From Candidatus Omnitrophota bacterium (GTDB taxonomy: Bacteria > Omnitrophota > Gorgyraeia > Gygaellales > Profunditerraquicolaceae): a stretch of DNA of 13,417 nt. This document shows, one piece after another, positions 6,203-13,068 of this stretch. Both the position numbers and the translations under genes were made by a program. Below the pieces are notes generated by a model, which saw only the letters and a list, made by a program, of their open reading frames with translations, was not told the origin of the DNA and did not search any database. The DNA is taken from positions 1 through 13,417 of the forward strand of contig JAMWDE010000010.1 in assembly GCA_023818905.1 (NCBI GenBank). Reading direction: 5' to 3'. The first letter of the stretch is position 1, and each line of letters begins with the position of its first letter.

Positions 6203-6688
6203 TTATCTTGTCTTAGAATTAAATATGTTCTCAATTTCCTTTCTAAGCAGAAGGCGCGCCTGGACTAATTTAGTCTTCACATCAACCTCAGATTTATGCA
6301 TAATATTTGAGATTTTCTCATAACCAAGATTCATCTGGTCTCTGAGAAGCAAAATTACTTTGGTTTCAAAATCTAATTTACAAAAGGCCTCTAACACTAT
6401 ACGTAATGCTCCTTTATCTGCCTCACTAACTTGCAAAAAATCAAGTCCACCAAATTCAGGCATTATCTTTGTGATACGAGCTTTACTAATAGCAATGCTT
6501 ATAAGTTTTGTAAGAAATGACTCATTTGGACTGAGATTCATCCCTATCGCTTCAACAAAACTATCCGCGCAGATATCGTAGGCCCAGTCTTGGTCTAAAC
6601 CAACCAGATATAAAATGAAAGCAAATACCTTGTGGCCATATAGGTTAAATAACTCTTTTACCATTTTTTCGTTGTCAATATATCCCAT
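6203..6688 (-). CDS. ECF-type RNA polymerase sigma factor
   Basis: About 161 residues, the usual size for an ECF sigma factor. Region 2 covers roughly the first 50 residues (LYGHKVFAFILYLVGLDQDW, then AYDICADSFVEAI, which matches the -10 recognition helix area). Region 4 is at the end (FETKVILLLRDQMNLGYEKI, then ISNIMHKSEVDVKTKLVQAR), a helix-turn-helix that reads the -35 element. There is no region 1.1 or 3. The start could be a TTG at 6694, giving 163 residues. I chose the ATG at 6688 because neither has a clear Shine-Dalgarno and ATG is the stronger codon. It begins 10 bases after the receiver stop, so it is coupled to the kinase and receiver genes, while the anti-sigma gene comes next. 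This makes it the likely transcriptional output of the surrounding two-component genes. The group within ECF sigma factors cannot be assigned by eye. Confidence 0.85.
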   Translation of the reverse strand: MGYIDNEKMVKELFNLYGHKVFAFILYLVGLDQDWAYDICADSFVEAIGMNLSPNESFLTKLISIAISKARITKIMPEFGGLDFLQVSEADKGALRIVLEAFCKLDFETKVILLLRDQMNLGYEKISNIMHKSEVDVKTKLVQARLLLRKEIENIFNSKTR

Positions 6689-6698
6689 GAACAAATAT

Positions 6699-7076
6699 TT
6701 ATTGAGTAATTCTTAACTTCCCTTTAACCTTACTAAGCAATACTGGCAAATCAACTGGCTTGGAGATAATATCATCTTCTCTAAAACCACTACTCTGTAA
6801 ACGTTCAAGATATTTTTGCGCATCAATTGAACCTGTAAGTAGTAATATGGGAAACTTTTTGTTTAAACTCTCTTTTCTGCATATCACATCCATACCGTTT
6901 ACCTTAGGCATTTTCATATCCAACACCATTAGGTCTATTTTAACATCTGACTCCAAAATCTTTATTGCCTCCTCACCACCAACCGCTCTTATTACTTCAA
7001 ATCCATTCATCACCAAAAATTTCTCTAGGATATCAACTATCGCTTCCTCATCATCTACCACTAAGATTTTATACAT
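6699..7076 (-). CDS. Single-domain response regulator (CheY-like receiver)
   Basis: A 125-residue stand-alone receiver with the acidic pocket D8-D9-E10, phosphoacceptor D53 (MVLDMKMPKVNG), switch residue T81 (LLTGS) and K106 in ISKPVD. All catalytic residues are present and there is no output domain. The ATG lies inside the end of the upstream histidine kinase gene (8-base overlap, ATGTATAA), which makes the kinase its obvious phosphodonor and implies coupled, near-stoichiometric synthesis. The sigma factor gene begins about 10 bases after its stop. A receiver between a kinase and an ECF sigma factor could act on the sigma or anti-sigma protein by contact, an inferred role. Confidence 0.94.
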   Translation of the reverse strand: MYKILVVDDEEAIVDILEKFLVMNGFEVIRAVGGEEAIKILESDVKIDLMVLDMKMPKVNGMDVICRKESLNKKFPILLLTGSIDAQKYLERLQSSGFREDDIISKPVDLPVLLSKVKGKLRITQ

Positions 7077-8892
7077 TAGTCTCTTCTCCCTTTCTTACAG
7101 GCAAAAGTATGGTAGCCACTGTCCCTACGCCTGGTTGACTTTTAAATTTTATCTCTCCACTATGCGCCTTTATGATACCATAACACACAGAAAGACCTAA
7201 ACCTGTACCTTTTTCTTTGGTGGTAAAAAATGGGTCAAAGATTTTAGCAAGGGTCTCTTTATCCATACCAGCTCCGGAATCCTTTATTTCTATCTTAATA
7301 TACTCACCTTCCAAAGAGGTAACGATATCAATAATTCCTCCTTTGGGCATTGCCTCGCGACTGTTGTTTAGTAGGTTCATAAATACTTCCTCAAGCTGTC
7401 TTGCATCTGCTAGTACGAAAGGAAGTCCGCTACTTAGGTGCTTATTTATCACAACATCACTTAATCTAAATTGATGCTCCAGTAGGCTAACAACTAATTC
7501 TATACTCTGGTTAATATCTACAGGTTTTCTTTCTCCTTTACTTGGCTTGGAAAACAGCAACAATCTCTGAATAATACTTTTTGCGCGATTGCTTTCTTCA
7601 TAGATACTCTTAAAACTTTTTCTTACCTCTTCACTTAAAGAGGTATCCATTAGAGAAAGTTGTGCATTGCCAGAAATAATCATCAAAGGATTGTTTACCT
7701 CGTGCGCCATATCAGCAACCAATTTTCCCAAAGAGGCTAACTTCTCAGATTGAATTAGTATTTCTTGAGCTTGCTTAAGCTCTTTCAGACTCATCTCAAG
7801 ATGTTCTCTTATTCTATTATTATCATCTAACATGCTAGCGAGTATCTTACGTGACCTCATCTCTTCTTGCAAGGCCTGGTTTAATCTTTCTTCTGTTGCC
7901 TTCCTTTCAGCAATCTCTTTTTGTAAAATCCCTCTCTGGTTTAAAAAATCTATAATTAGACCTGACAAACTACCAAATTCGTCCTTGTGGTGCTTAATAT
8001 GTTCTAAATATTTCACGTTTTCATTCTTTAACGCTAAAGATAACGCCCTCAGGGGAAATACTATCCAGTATAAAATGGCAATAACAATAATGATAAAGAT
8101 AGCAATAATAAACCCAACGAATATAAAGTATATTCTCGTTAATGTTTTTACCAATAACGGAATAGTTCGTGACTGCATAGCAACCTCAAGATAAGCCACG
8201 GTCTTGTCATTCCAAGCACTTAACCTTCTTGAAAATTTTATAAGACTTTTATTGAGATCAGAGATACCTGGTAATTCTTCTTCTGGAAACACTATATTTA
8301 TTTTGCCTAAAGTTATCCTGGCAATCTCTTCAATATACGTAGCATCCCATAACTTAGCAGCCAAAAAGTAGCCTTGCGGCTCAGTAAGTCTTTTCTCGTC
8401 GGTGGTAGGATGAATAGTTGCTCCTCTTATCTCAAGCAAGCTTTCAGGAGTACGCATAAAAAAGTGGCAGAAACGTTTTTTTCCTGAAAATATTGTATTT
8501 AAAATTTCTTTTGAAAAAGAGAGATCTATACATCCTTTTTCGCCAAGGTTACAGGTTGAATAAACACAAGAAAGACCAGGATCATATACCCAAACCATAT
8601 CTATGCCGAAAGATTTACTACCCACCTTAATATTCTCTTCAGCCCAAGTTTTATCTTTGGTCCTGACAAAACTCACCATATCGTCCCAAAAGGTATAATC
8701 ATCGACAAACATCTCAAGTAGTTTGGTCTTTAACTCTATAATTTTATCAAAGTTAGCAATCCTTTCTTTGGCTTGAATTTGAAATAGCTCAACCAAGGCT
8801 TCTTGGGTTAATTTTTTGTATGCGAGAATTGCTAAAGTAAAAATAATTAAAAGCGATAAAACTAAAAGGATGATCTTTGTATTTAATTTCAT
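7069..8892 (-). CDS. Sensor histidine kinase (CHASE4-like sensor, HAMP, HisKA, HATPase_c)
   Basis: A 607-residue complete membrane kinase. TM1 spans about 7-24. An extracytoplasmic sensor of about 230 residues follows, resembling CHASE4 (YTFWDDMVSFV near 66-76, then WAEENI near 83-88). TM2 is at about 254-278, with a HAMP-like segment (278-325) and a long coiled coil (325-385). HisKA carries the phosphoacceptor H397 in MAHEVNNPL. HATPase_c has the N box (N506 and N510), the G1 box DSGAGM (538-543), the F box FDPFF and the G2 box GTGLGL (562-567). It should autophosphorylate and pass phosphate to the receiver whose gene overlaps its last 8 bases. It starts 30 bases after the PAS protein stop with a modest AAGG ribosome site. 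The sensor includes several cysteines (C109, C114, C121), which might bind metal or form disulfides. The ligand is unknown. Confidence 0.95.
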   Translation of the reverse strand: MKLNTKIILLVLSLLIIFTLAILAYKKLTQEALVELFQIQAKERIANFDKIIELKTKLLEMFVDDYTFWDDMVSFVRTKDKTWAEENIKVGSKSFGIDMVWVYDPGLSCVYSTCNLGEKGCIDLSFSKEILNTIFSGKKRFCHFFMRTPESLLEIRGATIHPTTDEKRLTEPQGYFLAAKLWDATYIEEIARITLGKINIVFPEEELPGISDLNKSLIKFSRRLSAWNDKTVAYLEVAMQSRTIPLLVKTLTRIYFIFVGFIIAIFIIIVIAILYWIVFPLRALSLALKNENVKYLEHIKHHKDEFGSLSGLIIDFLNQRGILQKEIAERKATEERLNQALQEEMRSRKILASMLDDNNRIREHLEMSLKELKQAQEILIQSEKLASLGKLVADMAHEVNNPLMIISGNAQLSLMDTSLSEEVRKSFKSIYEESNRAKSIIQRLLLFSKPSKGERKPVDINQSIELVVSLLEHQFRLSDVVINKHLSSGLPFVLADARQLEEVFMNLLNNSREAMPKGGIIDIVTSLEGEYIKIEIKDSGAGMDKETLAKIFDPFFTTKEKGTGLGLSVCYGIIKAHSGEIKFKSQPGVGTVATILLPVRKGEETNV

Positions 8893-8922
8893 TTGTTAAC
8901 CTTCCCTATGCAATATTTTTTG

Positions 8923-9854
8923 TTAATGTTCATATGCCTTAAGCTTCTCCTTAAGCCGCATAATCTCTTCTTTTAGTTCCAAAATCCTTTCTTCTCTGTC
9001 AATACTTGCTTTATAGAATATCTCCAATTCGCGTAGATAATTTTTTATCTCTTCTTCCTTATCTTTACGCTCAGTAATATCACGACTGATCCCAACGAGT
9101 CCAATAGGTTTACCTTTTTCATCGCGTAAAAAATTAACTGACAATTCACACCAAACAGGAGAACCGTCCTTACAGATATGCTCTAACTCTAATATTTGAA
9201 ATCTACGTAAGTCTTTCTGCAGCAGCGACCCATCTTCAGTTATTGCCTCAGCTAAGGTTTTGACTGCCTCTAAAAAAGAGGACTTAGAAAGAATTTTCTC
9301 TGCGCTGGAATTTATCAACTCAGCAGGTTCATAGCCAAGCAGTCTTTTTACCGAGGGACTTATATAGGTAATCTCCAACTTTAGATTTGCAGTCCAAATT
9401 ATATCCACGGTATTATCCGCAAGCAAGCGATAATACTCTAAATTCTGAAGATACTGTCTCTCTATTTCCTTGTATTTGGTTATATCCTGTCCTGAGCTAA
9501 CAGTACCTACTATTTGGCCCTCCTTATCTTTTAATAAGGCATTATGCCACAACAAAACTTTCTCCTCCTTTGTTTTTGTAAGTATTGCGTTTTCCTTGTA
9601 AACAAACTTATCCTCTTGCTCGCTAAGCAAAGCATTAAAAACATCCTTTATTTCTCCTCTTATATTCTCTGGAATAAAATTGTCAAACCAATCCTTACCC
9701 AAAACCTCATCCTTGCTATAACCAAGTATTTCGCATCCATATCTGTTTATAAAGAAACTCTGCCTTTTTTATCCAAAACCACAATCAACACACCCGTAAG
9801 ATCAAGATAATCCCTAAGTTGCTTATTCTCCTCTTCCAATCTGTGTAAGTCCAT
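8923..9854 (-). CDS. PAS-PAS sensory protein with coiled-coil tail, interrupted by a -1 frameshift
   Basis: The natural start is the ATG at 9854, preceded at 6 bases by AGGAG. It encodes MDLHRLEEENKQLRDYLDLT, then GVLIVVLDKKGRVS, and hits a stop at 9749-9747. The -1 frame from 9753 continues seamlessly as FINRYGCEILGYSKDEVLG and then DWFDNFIP, a classic PAS core, and stays open to 8923. Rejoined, the protein is about 310 residues: a short N-terminal coil, PAS1 (about 17-125, ending SSGQDITKYKE), PAS2 (about 141-262, ending GISRDITERK) and a C-terminal coil (about 256-306, REERILELKEEI). There is no kinase or output domain, so it probably works with the kinase encoded 30 bases downstream. The break behaves as one missing base near GTTTCTTTATAAAC and is not a classic slippery site. 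A TTG start at 9702 would cut PAS1 in half and is unlikely. I typed it CDS because about 276 of 310 residues are in one frame. Confidence 0.82.
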
Positions 9855-9926
9855 AGTCTCTCCTGTTTGGGCGGGTTTTTATATAACTAATTCTAAACAT
9901 AGGGATCGCCTCTTACCAAAACCTTA

Positions 9927-9943
9927 TGTCCTAGTTTGTCCTA
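9927..9943 (-). repeat. Tandem TAGGACA direct repeat at the start site of the PAS/kinase operon
   Basis: Two identical TAGGACA heptamers (9943-9937 and 9933-9927) are spaced exactly 10 bases apart, one helical turn, immediately downstream of the -10 box at 9949-9954. The position over the transcription start suits binding by a tandem or dimeric regulator. No regulator can be named. Confidence 0.45.
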
Positions 9944-9948
9944 TTAGC

Positions 9949-9957
9949 ATTATACCA
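9949..9957 (-). promoter_or_regulatory. Extended -10 promoter for the PAS/kinase/receiver/sigma operon
   Basis: On the minus strand TGGTATAAT (9957-9949) is a perfect TATAAT preceded by the TGn extension. No good -35 hexamer is found 16 to 18 bases upstream, which is typical of extended -10 promoters. Transcription would begin near 9942 and leave a leader of about 88 bases before the ATG at 9854. The 186-bp gap (9855-10040) holds this promoter, the TAGGACA repeats and an AT-rich stretch, with only a weak AT hairpin after the hydrolase gene. Confidence 0.6.
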
Positions 9958-10040
9958 CTATTTTTATTATTGCATATTCTTTTATCTTTATATTACATGA
10001 TCTTTATTTATAAGTAAAAGATGGATCTTTTCTTAAAGAT

Positions 10041-10664
10041 TTACTCTTTTCCCAGTATCTTTACTTCTGGCTTGCAATTCTTCTTAAATTCTTCTGCATC
10101 TTTACTTGAACCCACGATACTGCCCCAATGCATAGGGATGACAAACTTTGGGTTTATAGCATCAGCTGCCTGGCATGCCTCTTTTGCATCCATAGTATAA
10201 GTTCCTCCTATCGGGAAAAGACAGATATCCGCCTTTATGTCTTTCATTTCGGGAATGTAATCAGTGTCCCCCGCATGGTAAATCCTGGTGTCATCTACAT
10301 CTACAATATAACCTAAGTTATCCTCTGATTTGGGGTGAAAACTTTTCTTAATATTGTAGGCATAAACTGCTTCGACAGTGATGCCTCTAACCTGTAGTAT
10401 CTCTTTTGGTTTTATGGTTTTAGCTGTAAGTGGTAATGCTCTAACCACAGATTTAGGCCCTATAATTACTGTATCGGATTTATAAATCTTTCTTACATCA
10501 TCAGCAGAACAGTGGTCAAAATGCTGGTGGGTAATAAGAACAATATCTGCCTTGGGTAAACCTTGTTTTATCTGATAAGGGTCAATGTATACTTTTACAG
10601 TTAAGCCTTCAATAAAAAATGAGGCATGTCCTAACCAATGAATTTTATCTATCGCTATCATCAT
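10041..10664 (-). CDS. MBL-fold metal-dependent hydrolase (UPF0173-like)
   Basis: A 207-residue cytoplasmic protein of the metallo-beta-lactamase fold, close to the UPF0173/Lactamase_B_3 type. The signature H46-x-H48-x-D50-H51 (THQHFDHC) is complete, with further ligands H110 (KSFHPK), D133 in YHAGDTDY at 129-136 and H179 (IPMHWGS), so a dinuclear metal site is expected. IHWLGHASFFIEG at 8-20 and NLGYIVDVDDTRIYHAGDTD are typical of the family. The physiological substrate of these proteins is generally unknown. Two ATG codons are adjacent (10664 and 10661), and the ribosome site AAAGGAGGTGAT precedes them. Spacing from GGAGG to the second ATG (7 bases) is the more usual one. The upstream gene stops at 10681, just before the Shine-Dalgarno. 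It ends block A. Confidence 0.93.
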   Translation of the reverse strand: MMIAIDKIHWLGHASFFIEGLTVKVYIDPYQIKQGLPKADIVLITHQHFDHCSADDVRKIYKSDTVIIGPKSVVRALPLTAKTIKPKEILQVRGITVEAVYAYNIKKSFHPKSEDNLGYIVDVDDTRIYHAGDTDYIPEMKDIKADICLFPIGGTYTMDAKEACQAADAINPKFVIPMHWGSIVGSSKDAEEFKKNCKPEVKILGKE

Positions 10665-10665
10665 A

Positions 10666-10677
10666 TCACCTCCTTTA
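10666..10677 (-). promoter_or_regulatory. Exceptionally complete Shine-Dalgarno of the MBL hydrolase gene
   Basis: AAAGGAGGTGAT on the minus strand is complementary over 12 bases to the usual 3' end of bacterial 16S rRNA (ATCACCTCCTTT). Most genes in this window have weak or no Shine-Dalgarno and rely on coupling, so this one stands out and predicts strong independent translation. Confidence 0.8.
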
Positions 10678-10680
10678 AAG

Positions 10681-11679
10681 CTACCATCTAAATCCTTTAC
10701 CCAACATAATTGCTGTTTCCTGTCTTGTCTTAATCAAACGCAGGAACCTCTGGCCCACTCCTCTAAAAGTATCCTGCGATAACTCCAATTCTATACCTAT
10801 CTCTTTGTGTAACCTGTTTCTTAGATTAAATAACAACTTGCCTTGAGAATTGAGTCTTATCTCTGCTCCAAAATTTATGTCCTGGATCTTATGGCCTTGA
10901 CGCTCCAATTCAAACACCAAACCACCAGCCTTTGTTATCCTCCATCTGCCAAAGAAAGTAATAATCTTCTTTGCCGAGCTGGACTTACGACTTAAACCTA
11001 TGCCTAACTCATATCTTATATATTTTTCTCTAAATATTCCTAAACTCGTTTTAAAATCAAAAACTGAACCTGTGTTTTTACTTATAACGTAACTAATCCT
11101 TGTCCTATCCTGTATATCCCAATATCCGTGAAATACCAGGGTATGAATTATCTTACGTTTGCGTAAAAGGTCTTGCTTTACATATTTATATACAATCTGA
11201 TAGTTTTTATCTATCTGCCATATTCCTTGGAATGTCAAGGTGTCAAATTGCTCCTTACCTCTATTTACCTTAAAGGTAATGCGGTTATGTGTATCTACCT
11301 GCCAGATACCAACTAACTCTAAGATGTATATGCAAGATTTATCTTGTGCAGTGCGACTGGCTACAGCAAATAAAAGTGAATTCTTTTCTACTCCCACAAT
11401 TTCTCCTTGAAGAGTCAACTGATCGCCAAAGGTATGCCTCTGCCATTTATCCAGGATAAACCTTAGCTGGTGTTCTGAGTTTAATGACCAACTGCCTTTT
11501 AATTTCACCTGATGTGGTGCTTTGGTATGCCAAGGGATGGGTTCTTTAAGGTGGTATACTAAATCATTATGCCCTGATATTCTAAAATTTCCCTCTAAAA
11601 CCTTTCTTATTCCTCGTATCCCTGAACCTTTAGCTATCAGTCTATTATGCGGGTCTAATTCATATCTGATCTTCTGCAT
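10681..11679 (-). CDS. Unrecognised protein of about nine 30-residue beta repeats
   Basis: A 332-residue protein that I cannot assign to a known family. It is built from a repeating pattern: hydrophobic-x-G-x-W/F-x-hydrophobic, a turn of 4-6 residues, then hydrophobic-x-F/Y-x-hydrophobic. The key glycines fall at residues 30, 62, 92, 124, 152, 185, 214, 244 and 271, giving a spacing of 27-33. The clearest units are LVGIWQVDTHNRITFKV (122-138), FQGIWQIDKNYQIVYKY (150-166) and FHGYWDIQDRTRISYVI (183-199). Each looks like a beta hairpin, so the whole may form a closed barrel, solenoid or propeller-like sheet. No signal peptide or transmembrane helix is visible, and the protein is rich in lysine, arginine and tryptophan. 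It lies 12 bases after the AGCS symporter stop without a Shine-Dalgarno, and its stop is followed at once by the hydrolase ribosome site. Location and function are unknown. Confidence 0.75.
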   Translation of the reverse strand: MQKIRYELDPHNRLIAKGSGIRGIRKVLEGNFRISGHNDLVYHLKEPIPWHTKAPHQVKLKGSWSLNSEHQLRFILDKWQRHTFGDQLTLQGEIVGVEKNSLLFAVASRTAQDKSCIYILELVGIWQVDTHNRITFKVNRGKEQFDTLTFQGIWQIDKNYQIVYKYVKQDLLRKRKIIHTLVFHGYWDIQDRTRISYVISKNTGSVFDFKTSLGIFREKYIRYELGIGLSRKSSSAKKIITFFGRWRITKAGGLVFELERQGHKIQDINFGAEIRLNSQGKLLFNLRNRLHKEIGIELELSQDTFRGVGQRFLRLIKTRQETAIMLGKGFRW

Positions 11680-11691
11680 CTAACTATCTAT

Positions 11692-13068
11692 TTATTTTGG
11701 CCTTCCAAAGAACTCCTTTGTTAATCTAAATACTATGGGACTTAACATAAGTAAGGCAAATAAATTCGGAATAGCCATTAGGCCATTTAAGGTATCGGCC
11801 AATGACCAGATTGTTTCTAACTTGCCCAAAGAGCCGATGATAATTGGCGGTAACCAAAGGATACGATAGTAATCCCTTATCTTCGGTCCAAAAAGATATG
11901 CTGAACAGGTTTCACCGTAAAACTCCCAGGCAAGCATCGTATCGTAAGCAGTCAAAACCATACTAAAAACCACCAAAGCCGAACCTAAATTATTACCAAA
12001 TACCCTACTAAAGGCAGACATGGTCAAGACTGCTCCGGTTTGGCCGCTGGTCCAGACACCAGTAACTAAAATAGCTAAACCTGTAGCGGAGCAGATAACA
12101 ATTGTATCAATGAACACCTCAAATATGCCCCACATCCCCTGTCTTACCGGATGGTCAGTCTTGGCAGTAGCATGAGCAATAGGCGCAGAACCCAGACCTG
12201 CTTCATTACTAAATATTCCCCGCGCTATCCCCCAACGCAATGCTTGACTTGCGGTTACTCCGGCAAATCCTCCCACTGCTGCTACAGGTGTAAATGCAGA
12301 TTTCAAAATTAAAAAAAGTATCTTGGGTAATAGAGAAATATTAAGAATTATAATTATTAAGGCACTAACAAAATATAAAATACACATAAAAGGCACAAAG
12401 ATACTTGCCACCTGTGCAATGCGCTTGATTCCTCCTATAGTTACCAAGCCTACAGCAAAGATAAGCAGAATTCCTGTAATTACTCGTGATATCCCAAATC
12501 TTTCCAGACCAATCGCTACAGAATTTGCCTGGGTCATATTCCCTATACCAAAGGCAGCTAAGGCCCCAAATACAGCAAAAGCACTGGCTAAATATCTACA
12601 TCTTTTGCCCATACCTCTACGAATATAAACCATAGGTCCGCCTAACATCGGATACTGAATCTGTCCACGCACCGACTTCTCTGCGCCACGAATCTGGCGG
12701 ATGCGGTACCTGATACATAAAACCACCTCACTGAATTTTGTAGCCATACCTAAGATACCTGAAACCCACATCCAAAATATTGCGCCCGGACCACCCAGTG
12801 CTATAGCAGCAGCTACACCAGCGATATTGCCCACTCCTACAGTTCCTGCCAAGGCCACATTTAGGGCTTGAAAGGGCGTAATATCTCCCTGTAGACCGCG
12901 CTTTTTTCTCACCAAAGTCTCTCTAAAAACGAAAGGAAGTCTAACTATTTGCACAAAACGATTGCCAAAGGTCAAATAAATACCCACTCCTAAAATCGCC
13001 AAAATCAATACCGGTCCCCAGAGCAATCCATTTAATATAGAATTAATTTTAAGAATCAACTCAACCAT
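11692..13068 (-). CDS. Sodium:alanine/glycine-type symporter (AGCS family)
   Basis: A 458-residue polytopic inner-membrane transporter of normal AGCS length. The family signature GGPGAIFWMWVSGILGMATK with FSEVVL following is present at about 92-117, preceded by GTVGVGNIAGVAAAIAL. Other hallmarks are FGNRFVQIVRLP near the N-terminus, RGIFSNEAGLGSAPIAHATA in the second half and EVFIDTIVICSATGL after it. Hydrophobic segments are consistent with about 10-11 helices. The family imports alanine or glycine with sodium (or proton), but substrate choice cannot be read here. The ATG lies inside the end of the DUF72 gene (8-base overlap, ATGGTTGA), so translation is coupled. I see no truncation or missing signature residue. 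This is probably a housekeeping nutrient gene unrelated to the signalling blocks downstream. Confidence 0.95.
   Translation of the reverse strand: MVELILKINSILNGLLWGPVLILAILGVGIYLTFGNRFVQIVRLPFVFRETLVRKKRGLQGDITPFQALNVALAGTVGVGNIAGVAAAIALGGPGAIFWMWVSGILGMATKFSEVVLCIRYRIRQIRGAEKSVRGQIQYPMLGGPMVYIRRGMGKRCRYLASAFAVFGALAAFGIGNMTQANSVAIGLERFGISRVITGILLIFAVGLVTIGGIKRIAQVASIFVPFMCILYFVSALIIIILNISLLPKILFLILKSAFTPVAAVGGFAGVTASQALRWGIARGIFSNEAGLGSAPIAHATAKTDHPVRQGMWGIFEVFIDTIVICSATGLAILVTGVWTSGQTGAVLTMSAFSRVFGNNLGSALVVFSMVLTAYDTMLAWEFYGETCSAYLFGPKIRDYYRILWLPPIIIGSLGKLETIWSLADTLNGLMAIPNLFALLMLSPIVFRLTKEFFGRPK

Noticed and set aside
6694..6694. TTG start for the sigma factor
   Set aside because: It would add only two residues, has no Shine-Dalgarno, and an ATG lies 6 bases downstream. 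It remains possible.
6360..8194. Several plus-strand open frames opposite the sigma, receiver and kinase genes
   Set aside because: They are antisense shadows of well-supported coding sequences, with serine/isoleucine-rich nonsense composition and no ribosome sites.
8923..9702. PAS protein starting at the TTG at 9702
   Set aside because: The TTG codes for a leucine inside a PAS core that continues upstream, and it has no ribosome site. The ATG at 9854 with AGGAG plus a frame correction explains the sequence better.
9823..9900. 25-codon upstream frame beginning ATG at 9900 and overlapping the PAS start
   Set aside because: There is no ribosome site, the peptide is not distinctive, and overlap with the real start in another frame is expected by chance.
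10014..10040. Hairpin ATCTTT-AAGA-AAAGAT after the MBL hydrolase stop as a terminator
   Set aside because: The stem is 6 bp, almost all AT, with a 4-base loop and an interrupted T tail, too weak to call.
9855..10040. Riboswitch or structured RNA in the leader of the PAS/kinase operon
   Set aside because: I see no known riboswitch core motif and no stable GC-rich pairing. Only a promoter and short repeats are supported.
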